Source: Mesorhizobium sp. dw_380 (lineage in GTDB: Bacteria > Pseudomonadota > Alphaproteobacteria > Rhizobiales > Rhizobiaceae). From it: a DNA stretch of 48,078 nucleotides. The stretch covers positions 1 to 48,078 of the forward strand of contig NZ_JAFFIW010000047.1 in assembly GCF_018588885.1 (NCBI RefSeq), written 5' to 3'. The notes under the pieces were generated by a model. That model saw only the letters and a program-made list of their open reading frames with translations. It did no database searches and was not told the DNA's origin. Shown here piece by piece: positions 1-8,297 of this stretch (positions within the stretch are counted from its first letter, which is position 1; every line of letters starts with the position of its first letter). The translations under genes were made by a program, and so were the position numbers.

Positions 1-117
1 AAATAGGTAGCGCGGGCTGACCGGCATTTCGCGCTGATCAGCGGGCACGATCGGACTGGGTTGTGGGACGCCGCGCCGCAGGTGCAAAACGCAGCTGCCG
101 ATATCAGGCAAGCGACC

Positions 118-360
118 CTAATCGCTAGGTAACAGCATCTGTGCTTCCTTAGCCGCTGCGGCGAAAGCCTTCCGTATTATCTGCGGATCAATGGGATCGC
201 CCTCCAAGGCAGAACTGCAAAGGGTCATCGCCTTATGCCATCTGGGGCCACGTTTTGCCCATTTTAGCAGTTCGTCGGCGGCTGCTTCAACGTGGTCGAC
301 CCTATGGCGCGAGCCTGGCAAATCGGACCTCACATAAACTGGAGAAACGAACCCATGCAT
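118..360 (-). CDS. DUF982 domain-containing small protein
   Basis: An 80-residue protein that fits the DUF982 family, small rhizobial proteins of unknown function. The typical features are an N-terminal beta strand (SPVYVRS), a helix with 'EAAADELLKWAKRGPRW' at residues 25-41, and a C-terminal 'AFAAAAKEA' helix. Family members are usually 70-100 residues, so this copy looks full length. No signal peptide or membrane segment is visible. The ATG at 360 has no clear Shine-Dalgarno sequence. The gene stands alone; the next gene points the other way. The family assignment comes from remembered pattern, not a search. Function is unknown. Confidence 0.75.
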   Translation of the reverse strand: MHGFVSPVYVRSDLPGSRHRVDHVEAAADELLKWAKRGPRWHKAMTLCSSALEGDPIDPQIIRKAFAAAAKEAQMLLPSD

Positions 361-529
361 TGCTTGTCCGCGCTATCAAAAGACCCGCCGACCTTCAGCC
401 GGCGGGAGTCTGGAGTAGCCAGTTGTGATCTGGCGTGTGAAAACGGGCGGATAAGCTTTTTGTTGCAATTCACCGACGGAATATTAGCAGTCCCTTGACG
501 GCCAGGATTTCCGCCCCAGAGTCTCTTTT

Positions 530-841
530 ATGGCGTGGAAAATTACGGACATCAGCATTGGCGACGAAGTTGCCATAACCGTGACCGTGCTCAGAATGCT
601 GGATGGTGCGCGAGCAAGCGTCAGCATTCCGTCCTATGCCTTTCCCCATTCGATGTCAGCACCAAAGAGGACCGAACCGGGCGACGAACTGGAGCTTAGA
701 GGGAAGGTCAGTCGAATCGATGCAGAATCCCAAAAGGTCACGTTGAAGGCTGGCGGTTTGATTACCGTCGATGCCGATGTGATCACTGACTGGACGCCCG
801 TTGCGCGCACGACGACGGCCCTTCGACATGAGGCGCGGTAG
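530..841 (+). CDS. hypothetical protein, beta-rich
   Basis: A 103-residue protein I do not recognise. The composition looks like a genuine soluble protein: alternating hydrophobic residues suggest beta strands (residues 10-22 'GDEVAITVTVLRM', and 50-75 with 'GDELELRGKVSRID'), perhaps a small barrel or OB-like fold. There are no cysteines, no signal peptide and no membrane segment. The ATG at 530 lacks a strong ribosome binding site. It is not clearly in an operon with its neighbours. A reverse-strand frame overlaps it but has poor protein-like character. Confidence 0.55.
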   Translation: MAWKITDISIGDEVAITVTVLRMLDGARASVSIPSYAFPHSMSAPKRTEPGDELELRGKVSRIDAESQKVTLKAGGLITVDADVITDWTPVARTTTALRHEAR

Positions 842-864
842 CGACTCCGATCAAAGAGGAAAAC

Positions 865-975
865 ATGGAAGCCCGAGCCGGGGTCAAATTGGTTCGCATG
901 GCCATAGAACAGACCTACCCGGCTGGCGTCCTCCAAGCGAGGAGGCCACGCTTCCGCTCTTTGGTCCGAGCCTAG
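865..975 (+). CDS. possible 36-residue small protein
   Basis: A short open frame starting at ATG 865, preceded by a good Shine-Dalgarno-like AGAGGA five bases upstream. It lies 24 bases after the stop of the preceding gene on the same strand, so the two could be co-transcribed. The peptide is basic (many Arg) with no recognisable motif. Only the ribosome binding site and position support it; it could equally be the remnant of a longer gene. Confidence 0.22.
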   Translation: MEARAGVKLVRMAIEQTYPAGVLQARRPRFRSLVRA

Positions 976-1108
976 TCCATAAGGCCGAAGCTCTTGCCAA
1001 AGCCGTCATTGTGACTTGAAAAACCTTACCGCTAGTCGGTAGCGCTCACCTTGATCGGCCGAAAACCAAGCCGCAACAGGCGAAGTGGTGCTTCACCAGT
1101 CGAGCAGA

Positions 1109-1321
1109 TCATCCAGAATTGTTGTCGGCCAGTCGGTATCGGAAGCGATTGCGAATGTGTTCGTTGAAATAGCGGCCCTTGGCAAAAGCGGATCGGAACT
1201 CGGCACAGGTTTCCGGCGGCACGCCCTCAAACTCATACCGTTTGCCGCTGGCCACAAACCACACAGACAGGACTCGCTTGTCAGGATCATATTCGGTTTT
1301 GCGTATTGAGGTGGAGGGCAT
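1109..1321 (-). CDS. KTSC domain-containing protein
   Basis: A 70-residue protein beginning MPSTSIRK at ATG 1321. It matches the KTSC domain, a short domain found alone in many bacteria and next to lysyl-tRNA synthetase in some proteins. Visible elements are 'YDPDKRVLSVWFVASGKRY', 'FEGVPPETCAEFRSA' and the C-terminal 'KGRYFNEHIRNRFRYR'. The open frame extends 37 codons further upstream, but that part is low-complexity and basic, so I chose the internal ATG where the family normally begins. Molecular role is unknown. It is monocistronic as far as can be seen. Confidence 0.75.
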   Translation of the reverse strand: MPSTSIRKTEYDPDKRVLSVWFVASGKRYEFEGVPPETCAEFRSAFAKGRYFNEHIRNRFRYRLADNNSG

Positions 1322-1608
1322 CCGGGAACACCTATTTGTATAAACCCAATTCCTGGCACAAGGGCGCGGCGAAATCCGCGACCGATCATTCGAAAGTGCC
1401 GCATCGACAACTTCTTCGCGAAGCTCAGGCATTGGCTGCTCAAGCTGCTAAGCGAATAGTCGAAATCCGGACGACCAGGACAAGTCCCGCTCATCCTAAG
1501 ATTTCAGTCCTCTCTCGCAGCACCAGACTATCCCATTGAAATCATTGAAGCCATTGACACACAACGGTTTCTGTCCATTCTGATGTTACAAATGCCGTAA
1601 CAAATCGG

Positions 1609-3186
1609 ATGGAACTGATGACAGGCCGTGTTCGAAATCTCCTGAATCGTGACGGCCGCTTTTTTGCACGGCTTGTAGTCCCGAAAGAGCTTCGGCGGTA
1701 TATCGGGAAAACCGAATTGCGAACGGGGCTTGGTCCAGACTACCGGAGAGCCCTGAAGATGCTGCCCGGTGCTGTCGCCGCCCTTCAGCATGAGATTGCA
1801 CTTGGCGAGCGCCGCGCCGTCGCGGCTGGCGAACAGTCCATCACTGTCGGTCGCTATCCACTTCTTCCACCACAAATAGCCAGCCGAGACTATCAAATGC
1901 GGCTGGCCGACGATGCAGAGATCCGGGCGCACCATTATCAATATGCGGGCTTTGAGGTCGACTACGAGGCTGCTAGGCGCTTTCGCGACGGCTACTCGGG
2001 AAAGCTGTCCGATGATGAGCTGGAACGGCTGGTCGGCGAGCGCCTCGAGGAGTTCAAGTCGTTCGGCAATCACACAGCCACCAAAGGTGGTGTGGAATGG
2101 CGCCTGATCGCACAGGCTCTTTGCGTCTCCGCCTATGAGGCCATGTCCCGACAACACGAACGAAACGACGGTGACTTCAAGGGCGAGCCCTCGCACCCAT
2201 TGCTAACGACCGCACAGCCGGCCGAGGATGACCGCCAGCCGGTTTCCCTGAAAGGTCTGCTTGCTGACTATCTGGATGAGCGCGCTGCGGATGGGAAGGG
2301 CAGAGAGGCACGCAAGCGCTGGACGCCTGTTTTCACTGACCTATCTAAGTTCATCCGCCACAACGACGCCCGTAAGCTCACCAAGCAGAACCTTCTCGAT
2401 TGGAAAGATACGAACTTAAAAACGCTCGCCAGCAAGACCGTCTCTGACGTGTATTTGGCCTCGGTGCGGACGGTCTTGAAATGGGCGGTCAATAATGATC
2501 GGCTCGAAACCAACGTCGCGGAAAACGTTCGGATCAAAGTTTCGAAAAAGCAGCGTTCGCGCGAACAAGGCTTCACCCTAGATGAGGCGGTTGAGGTTTT
2601 GAAGGTCGCTCGCGATTATCAACCGAAACACTCTGACAATCCGCGGACGCGGGAAGCACCGCAGACGACCGCCGCGAAGCGTTGGTCGCCAATTCTTTGC
2701 GCGCATACAGGGTCGCGAATTACAGAGATCACTCAGCTTCGAAAACAGGACTTCCGCTATGAAAAAGGTGTGCCGGTGGTTCGGATTGCGCCAGACGCTG
2801 GTTCTGTGAAGTCGGGCAATTATCGCGATGTCCCCCTACATCAGCAGCTGATCGATCTGGGCTTTATGGAGTTCGTGAACGCGGCTGCTGACGGCCCACT
2901 ATTTTATCCAGCCTCCAAAAGAAAGGAGGGGACGCTTCCGGCGCAAACGGTGGCCGGCCGCATAAGTCAGTGGCTGCAGGCCAAGAACGTCATCCCTGAA
3001 GGCGTGAGTCCTAACCACGGGTGGCGCCATCGGTTCAAGACGGTCGGTCGCGAGATCGGCGTTGCTGACAGGACGCTTGACGCTATCCAAGGCCATGCAG
3101 GACGAACCGCGGGCGACGATTATGGGGACGTGACGATCGCTGCGAAGGCGGCTGCGATTGCACGGTTGCCCCGATATGAATTTTAG
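1609..3186 (+). CDS. tyrosine recombinase / integrase with DUF6538-type N-terminus
   Basis: A 525-residue site-specific recombinase. The N-terminus (about 1-65, with 'NRDGRFFARLVVPKELR') resembles the DUF6538 arm domain of large alphaproteobacterial integrases. A SAM-like core-binding domain lies around 205-315 and the catalytic domain around 325-525. The catalytic set is visible: Arg370 in HTGSRITE, a candidate Lys401, His470-x-x-Arg473 in HGWRHR, His496 in GHAG and the nucleophile Tyr505 in DDYGD. The protein therefore looks intact. An in-frame ATG at 1618 is an alternative start. Such enzymes mobilise genomic islands, and the accessory content downstream fits that, but no tRNA or att core is identifiable beside the gene. 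Confidence 0.9.
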   Translation: MELMTGRVRNLLNRDGRFFARLVVPKELRRYIGKTELRTGLGPDYRRALKMLPGAVAALQHEIALGERRAVAAGEQSITVGRYPLLPPQIASRDYQMRLADDAEIRAHHYQYAGFEVDYEAARRFRDGYSGKLSDDELERLVGERLEEFKSFGNHTATKGGVEWRLIAQALCVSAYEAMSRQHERNDGDFKGEPSHPLLTTAQPAEDDRQPVSLKGLLADYLDERAADGKGREARKRWTPVFTDLSKFIRHNDARKLTKQNLLDWKDTNLKTLASKTVSDVYLASVRTVLKWAVNNDRLETNVAENVRIKVSKKQRSREQGFTLDEAVEVLKVARDYQPKHSDNPRTREAPQTTAAKRWSPILCAHTGSRITEITQLRKQDFRYEKGVPVVRIAPDAGSVKSGNYRDVPLHQQLIDLGFMEFVNAAADGPLFYPASKRKEGTLPAQTVAGRISQWLQAKNVIPEGVSPNHGWRHRFKTVGREIGVADRTLDAIQGHAGRTAGDDYGDVTIAAKAAAIARLPRYEF

Positions 3187-3663
3187 GTGTTCTGAGCCGC
3201 GGATCTCCGTTGATTAGCGCGTGTCCTAAGGAGCGGTAATGGAAAGCGCGACGCGTTGCCAAATCGGATAGGCGGGTTTTTCCCACCCAGAACCTGGGCG
3301 ACCGGCTTGCGGGGGTATGAGGGAGCATAGGTGTTCGATGCAACCACTCGGGTCAGAAGACCCAATAACTTGGTCGGTGTAGACCATGCTCCAGCACCTT
3401 CACCCACCTTCCTATGCCCCCAGCTTCTCCAGCGCCATCGCCGCCCGCCCATTGAGGTCTCGTAGGCTGGGAAGCTATCAGAAGAGCCGGTGCCGACCCT
3501 AGCCATGCGTCGGATCTTGAGCCCCTTAGCCCGCAAGAACTCCTTGAGAGCCAAGCCTAGCACCCTTTCTGAACGACCGTAACCATGTCGGACTACAGCA
3601 TTTCCTTGGCATCTGAGCTAATATTGCGGCTGAGGGACCCGAATTCAGCCTTGGGAGAGTTGT
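3187..3663. other. 477-base gap after the integrase, no gene identified
   Basis: No convincing gene or tRNA is seen. On the minus strand, around 3420-3470, one frame reads 'SLRDLNGRAAMALEKLGA' and then stops, which has coding character. It could be the C-terminal scrap of a lost gene. Confidence 0.4.
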
Positions 3664-6600
3664 GTGGACGTTGCCGCTTGGTTGCGAGGCCTCGGCCTCC
3701 AGCAATACGAGCAGGCATTTCGCGACAACGCGATCGACGCGGAAGTCTTGCCGGAACTGACCGATGCCGACCTCGAGAAGCTCGGTATGCTCCTCGGTCA
3801 TCGCAAGCGATTCCGCAAGGCGGTAGTGGGGCTGGGGCCGCCGTCAAGCCATCCCGACCCGAGCACCGATGAGGTCGCGGCTCAGAGCCGCACCCGGGAG
3901 CTAAGCGCGGAGCGTCGGCAGCTGACCGTTATGTTCGTTGATCTCGTCGGCTCGACGGCGCTGGCGACGCGTCTGGATCCCGAGGACCTGCGTGAGGTCA
4001 TCGGAGACTATCACCGCTGTGTCGCCGATACGGTCGCCCACTTCGGCGGCTTTGTCGCCAAGTATATGGGCGACGGAGTTTTGGTATATTTCGGCTACCC
4101 GCAGGCGCATGAGAACGCCGCCGAGCAGGCGGTGCGCGCTGGCCTTGCTCTCGTCAATGTCGTTAGGTTACTCCCAGAGCCCGAGCCATTGCTGGTTCGT
4201 ATCGGCATCGGCACCGGACAGGTCGTCGTTGGCGATCTGATCACCGCCGGCGAAGGGCAAGAGCGCGGCGTCGTGGGCGAGACGCCGAACCTCGCCGCCC
4301 GCCTGCAAGCTCTTGCCGAACCTGATGCGGTTGTGATCGGGCCGCAAACGCGGCAACTGGTCGGCGATCTTTTCGAATATCGCGATCTTGGCGCCGTCGA
4401 GGTGAAAGGCTTTCCCGAGCCGATCCATCCTTATCAAGTGGTTCGTGAGAGCGCCGTCGAAAGCCGGTTCGAGGCGCTGCATGGGACCGCGCCTACGCCG
4501 CTGGTCGGGCGTGAGGAGGAGGTCGACCTGCTGCAGCGCCACTGGCATCGCGCGAAAAGTGGTGAAGGTCGTGTGGTGCTGCTCTCAGGCGAGCCCGGCA
4601 TCGGAAAGTCGCGCCTCACCGTCACCTTGCAGGAGCGGATCCAGAATGAGCCACACAGCCGCTTGCGCTATTTCTGTTCGCCGCACCATCAAGACAGCGC
4701 GCTCCACCCGACCATTGCGCAGCTAGAACGTGCCGCCGGGTTGGAGCGCGACGACCCACCTGAGACGAAGCTGGATAAGCTTGCGGCCCTGTTTGCCCCG
4801 GCCTCGCCGGAGGATTGGGCGCTGCTGGCCGATCTGCTGTCGTTGCCGACCGAAGGCCGCTTCCCGCCTCTCCAATTGACACCTCAGCGTAAGAAAGAGA
4901 AGACCTTCGATGCGTTGCTCCGGCAGCTCGAAGACCTGGCGCGACAAGGTCCGGTGCTGATGCTCTTCGAGGACGTCCACTGGATCGACCCCAGCTCGCG
5001 CGAGCTGCTCGACCTAATCATCGAGCGGGTGCCCCGCCTGCCAGTGCTGCTTCTCCTCACGTTCCGCCCCGAGTTTCAACCCCCGTGGACCGGGCAGTCG
5101 CATGTCACGGTTATGGTCCTCAATCGGCTCGACCGTCGTGAAGGCGCAGCGCTGGTCCAGCGGGTCGTTGGCAGCGGGGAGCTGCCGAGCGACGTTGTCG
5201 CGGAGATCATCGAGCGCACGGATGGGGTGCCACTGTTCGTCGAGGAGCTGACCAAGGCGGTGTTGGAGAGCGGCAACGCCAGGACAGTGCTCTCACGAGC
5301 TGCCGCGACGGTGTTGAACGTTCCCGCCACACTGCATGCCTCGTTGATGGCGCGGCTCGATCGCCTCGGCTCAGCCGTTAAGGAGGTCGCACAGGTCGGC
5401 GCGGTTCTCGGCCGGGAGTTCTCCTACGAATTGCTGGCAGCAGTCGCACGGCGAGATGCCGCCGAGCTGGACGGCGCACTGGATCAACTCATCGGCGCCG
5501 GTCTGGTGTTCTGCCGCGGGACGCGGCCATTGGCCACTTACCTCTTCAAGCATGCGCTCGTTCAGGACGCAGCCTATGGCACGCTGCTGCGCGCGAAGCG
5601 CCAGGAGTTACATAAGCGTGTTGCAGATGTGTTGGAGGAAAAGTGGACCGAAATCACTGAAGCGCAACCTGAGCTCCTCGCGCACCACTTCCAGAAAGCT
5701 GGGGATTGGGCGGGGGCGCTCGATCACTGGCAAAAGGCGGGAAGCGCCGCCGTGGCCAGAGCTGCCACTCGGGAAGCCGTGTCGCACTTTGCCAGTGCGA
5801 TCGACTGCAGCAGGAGGCTTGGCGACGTCTCCGGCGGCGCCGAACGGATGACCCGTCTCCACCTTGCGTCGGCCAATGCCTTGATGCAGGCTGAAGGGTA
5901 TCGTTCTGAGCGCCTTGGGAAGGCGCTTCAAGATGCACGTCTTGCCGCCGCGAACACTGCATCGGTCGAATTGCAATGTGACGTTGCGCTTTCACTCGCT
6001 CCATTTTTTTATGCCACCGGGCGCAATCACGATTACCTGACCCTGGCCGAAGAGCAGCTCGCAAATGATGCCAATCTCGTTCCGGCGGCCTATCTGAGTG
6101 CACTTTGGGCGGCAAAGGGGATTGCTCACTCCAACCGGGGAGAACAACCGCTGGCAGAGGAGGCCCTACGCAAGGCTTTAGCTCTGATTGAACGTGTTGA
6201 AGCAAGTCGTCGTATCTTGTTCGCCGGTGCGGATCAACGTCTCTCCGCCCAAGAGTATCTTAGCGGTTCACTGATCATATTGGGTTTCTTTGACGATGCC
6301 GTCGAACAAAAAGAGCAACTGATCCGAACTGTCGGTCAGCTCGATAAACCCTTCGACCTCGCCTGGTATCTTCTCGCTCAGTGTGAATTTTTTGCTATAT
6401 TCGGTCAATACGAGGAACTACTTGAGACCGCAACGAAGATCGTCGAAATTTGCGAGCGGCATGGCTACGCCGCGCGTCGAAGCAGCGGCATCAGGTGGCG
6501 TGGTTATGCCCGCTCCCATTTAGGTGAACTGGATGCCGGCATCGATGACGTCCGGGAGAGCATGGTTCTCTGGCGTGGACAGGGCGTCGTATTTCATACC

Positions 6601-6999
6601 CCCGAGAAAATATGCGCACTCTGTGCTCTTCTCCTGCGGGCCGGTCGCATCGAAGACGCATCAGAAATGCTTGATGATGTCGATACCCTCGTTTTCGATA
6701 CGGACGAAGCGTCCTACTTAGCCGAATGTATTCGTCTTCGTGGCCAGATCGCCGCGGATAGAGGTGACCTGAGGGGTGCCGCAAACCTATTCGAAGCAGC
6801 AATCGCGACTGCCCGTCGGCAGCAAGCGAGACTCTTCGAGCTTCGCGCCGCAACGCAACTAGCACCAGTTCTGGCACGTCAAGGCCGTGTCCATGAGGCC
6901 GCGACCCGTCTGCAAGCGGTGGTCCATACATTTAACACTAGGTATCAAATCGTCGACCTCATCGCGGCACAAAGGGCGCTGGACGCTCTGAGCCGTTGA
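3664..6999 (+). CDS. adenylate/guanylate cyclase with SAM, AAA/STAND ATPase and TPR domains
   Basis: A 1111-residue signalling protein. A SAM domain comes first (1-60: 'WLRGLGLQQYEQAFRDN'). The class III cyclase domain (about 83-265) has metal-binding Asp93 (FVDLVGS) and Asp137 (MGDGVLV) and transition-state Asn209/Arg213 (TPNLAARL), so it should make cAMP or cGMP. The AAA/STAND ATPase has Walker A GEPGIGKSR at 309-317 and Walker B LMLFEDVHW at 432-440. The C-terminal half is helical, TPR-like repeats. There is no membrane segment, so it is cytoplasmic. I chose the GTG at 3664 because the SAM domain begins there. The ligand is unknown; the TPR part probably senses a protein partner. It is the first of three cyclases on this strand. 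Confidence 0.9.
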   Translation: MDVAAWLRGLGLQQYEQAFRDNAIDAEVLPELTDADLEKLGMLLGHRKRFRKAVVGLGPPSSHPDPSTDEVAAQSRTRELSAERRQLTVMFVDLVGSTALATRLDPEDLREVIGDYHRCVADTVAHFGGFVAKYMGDGVLVYFGYPQAHENAAEQAVRAGLALVNVVRLLPEPEPLLVRIGIGTGQVVVGDLITAGEGQERGVVGETPNLAARLQALAEPDAVVIGPQTRQLVGDLFEYRDLGAVEVKGFPEPIHPYQVVRESAVESRFEALHGTAPTPLVGREEEVDLLQRHWHRAKSGEGRVVLLSGEPGIGKSRLTVTLQERIQNEPHSRLRYFCSPHHQDSALHPTIAQLERAAGLERDDPPETKLDKLAALFAPASPEDWALLADLLSLPTEGRFPPLQLTPQRKKEKTFDALLRQLEDLARQGPVLMLFEDVHWIDPSSRELLDLIIERVPRLPVLLLLTFRPEFQPPWTGQSHVTVMVLNRLDRREGAALVQRVVGSGELPSDVVAEIIERTDGVPLFVEELTKAVLESGNARTVLSRAAATVLNVPATLHASLMARLDRLGSAVKEVAQVGAVLGREFSYELLAAVARRDAAELDGALDQLIGAGLVFCRGTRPLATYLFKHALVQDAAYGTLLRAKRQELHKRVADVLEEKWTEITEAQPELLAHHFQKAGDWAGALDHWQKAGSAAVARAATREAVSHFASAIDCSRRLGDVSGGAERMTRLHLASANALMQAEGYRSERLGKALQDARLAAANTASVELQCDVALSLAPFFYATGRNHDYLTLAEEQLANDANLVPAAYLSALWAAKGIAHSNRGEQPLAEEALRKALALIERVEASRRILFAGADQRLSAQEYLSGSLIILGFFDDAVEQKEQLIRTVGQLDKPFDLAWYLLAQCEFFAIFGQYEELLETATKIVEICERHGYAARRSSGIRWRGYARSHLGELDAGIDDVRESMVLWRGQGVVFHTPEKICALCALLLRAGRIEDASEMLDDVDTLVFDTDEASYLAECIRLRGQIAADRGDLRGAANLFEAAIATARRQQARLFELRAATQLAPVLARQGRVHEAATRLQAVVHTFNTRYQIVDLIAAQRALDALSR

Positions 7000-7127
7000 G
7001 GTCGCACCATCTGCGTCGGCTCCGACAGCCTAGTTTGGGTTGGTTTTGATGCAAGCTTGGCTCATTGCGCACCCGAGACGTTCACGGCTGTTCCTGCGTA
7101 GGTCCGAACATCGTGCAACCTCGTTCT

Positions 7128-7320
7128 GGCAGATGGCCGAACGACAACATTCCACCTATCTGGCGAGTGGAGCGGGAGCCCGCTGTTTTCGACTCTGCTG
7201 CCTCGAGCTCGAGCGCGGACCCGAACGTGGAGCGCATGCTCGTCGGCTCTGGATGCCACCGTAAGGAAGCTGACGAGGATCAGCTCGGTTTCCGGGAACA
7301 ATTGACTTTATTCGCAATGG
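7128..7320 (+). repeat. diverged intergenic repeat, copy A
   Basis: A non-coding stretch after the first cyclase that shares blocks with two later gaps. 'AGATGGCCGAACG' (7132-7144) recurs at 10613-10625. The block around 7236-7315 ('GGAAGCTGACGAGG', 'CTCGGTTTC', 'GGGAAC', 'TTGACT') is matched in order at 11252-11310. The copies are too diverged for a recent duplication. The rest of 7000-7468 holds no recognisable gene. Confidence 0.5.
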
Positions 7321-7372
7321 GGAACACCCCAGATGCGTCGGAAGTAGAGAATGATATATAGACCGTGTAAAT

Positions 7373-7393
7373 ATCTCGCTTAGGTTGCGAGAT
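7373..7393. promoter_or_regulatory. inverted repeat upstream of XRE regulator gene (candidate operator)
   Basis: A perfect 7-base inverted repeat, ATCTCGC-N7-GCGAGAT, ends 75 bases before the start codon of the XRE regulator. A further half-site-like CCTCGCTAT follows at about 7414-7422. XRE proteins commonly bind such dyads at their own promoters. The operator role is inferred from symmetry and position only. Confidence 0.4.
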
Positions 7394-7468
7394 AGTGAAT
7401 ATCCCCGTTGTAACCTCGCTATACATAAGAGACGATTGATCTTGTGTAAAAGAGAGCGAGAAATAAAC

Positions 7469-7900
7469 ATGAAGATATCTTCAGGTCGCCCAAATGCGAA
7501 TTCAGCAATCGCGAAATTCATAGATGGTCGCATTGATAAGCTAAAAGGACGGAAAAGCCAGAAAGACGTTGCCGTCGAAGCTGGGTTCACCAACGTAAAC
7601 GTGCTCTCAATGATGAAATCGGGCACTGTTAAGATCCCGTTCGACCGCGTTCCTGGTCTCGCAAAAGCGCTGGAGTGCGACCCTGCAAGACTTTTCCTCC
7701 TGGCGCTCGAGCAATACTTTGAGAGCAGCGCGTTGGTGGCGATCAAGCGAATTTTCGGAACTGTCGTGAGCGAGAACGAGGTGTCTTGGATCGAGGCGCT
7801 TCGCAAATCATCCGACAACGCTGATCCTCCCTTAACTGCCAAGCGGGCAAAGATCTTGCGCGCAATATTCGGAAAGATCGGACCTTACCCGGGTCAATGA
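7469..7900 (+). CDS. XRE-family helix-turn-helix transcriptional regulator
   Basis: A 143-residue protein. The N-terminal helix-turn-helix region (about residues 12-70) contains 'KSQKDVAVEAGFTNVNVLSM' followed by 'MMKSGTVKIPFDRVPGLAKAL', the spacing expected of Cro/CI-type domains. The C-terminal 70 residues are unassigned. I chose ATG 7469, preceded by GAGCGAG; the frame stays open 28 codons upstream but that part lacks protein character. It sits between two cyclase genes on the same strand, with an inverted repeat in its leader that suggests autoregulation. Other targets are unknown. It could be a phage or plasmid-type regulator; there is no adjacent toxin gene. Confidence 0.8.
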   Translation: MKISSGRPNANSAIAKFIDGRIDKLKGRKSQKDVAVEAGFTNVNVLSMMKSGTVKIPFDRVPGLAKALECDPARLFLLALEQYFESSALVAIKRIFGTVVSENEVSWIEALRKSSDNADPPLTAKRAKILRAIFGKIGPYPGQ

Positions 7901-8063
7901 CAGCTGCCGTGTGAGCAGTCGAACGACACTTTGGGTCGAAATCTCGCCTACCGGCGGTCGCTCCCACACATGAGGATATTTTGCGCCCACTTTGGTGCCG
8001 TGGGCGGCAAAAAAGGCGGGTGAATCATGCTGGGTGACGCCAGGGTCCAGACCCAATCACTGT

Positions 8064-8094
8064 GAGCGACCGAGTTCGGCTCTTGCGGTCGCTC
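8064..8094. terminator. hairpin downstream of XRE gene (possible terminator)
   Basis: A perfect 9-base stem, GAGCGACCG and CGGTCGCTC, with a 13-base loop. The flanks can extend pairing (TCACT / AGTCGTGA). No T-tract follows on either strand, so it may be a factor-dependent terminator or an RNA structure and not a classical intrinsic terminator. Confidence 0.35.
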
Positions 8095-8123
8095 AGTCGT
8101 GATCATTGGACGACGCGATCTGA

Positions 8124-8276
8124 CCCAAACGAGCCATTCCGGCAGGCAAGCTCGAATGTCTCGAATGTGGTGAATACGACATTGACAAAACCTCAGCCGT
8201 CGATGAAAGCGCGGAAAGAAGGGATTTGCTGAGCGCCGGTGAGGTCGGTTTCCTTTCAGAACAACTGATACTATGA
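8124..8276 (+). pseudogene. possible zinc-ribbon protein remnant
   Basis: An open frame of 50 codons without a start codon reads 'AIPAGKLECLECGEYDIDK' near its beginning. The CxxC motif resembles half of a zinc ribbon. It ends 22 bases before the second cyclase gene. With no start and only one CxxC it is best seen as a decayed gene, if it was ever one. The rest of 7901-8297 has no recognisable gene. Confidence 0.25.
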
Positions 8277-8297
8277 TCTTGCGGGGCCAGGCCAACA

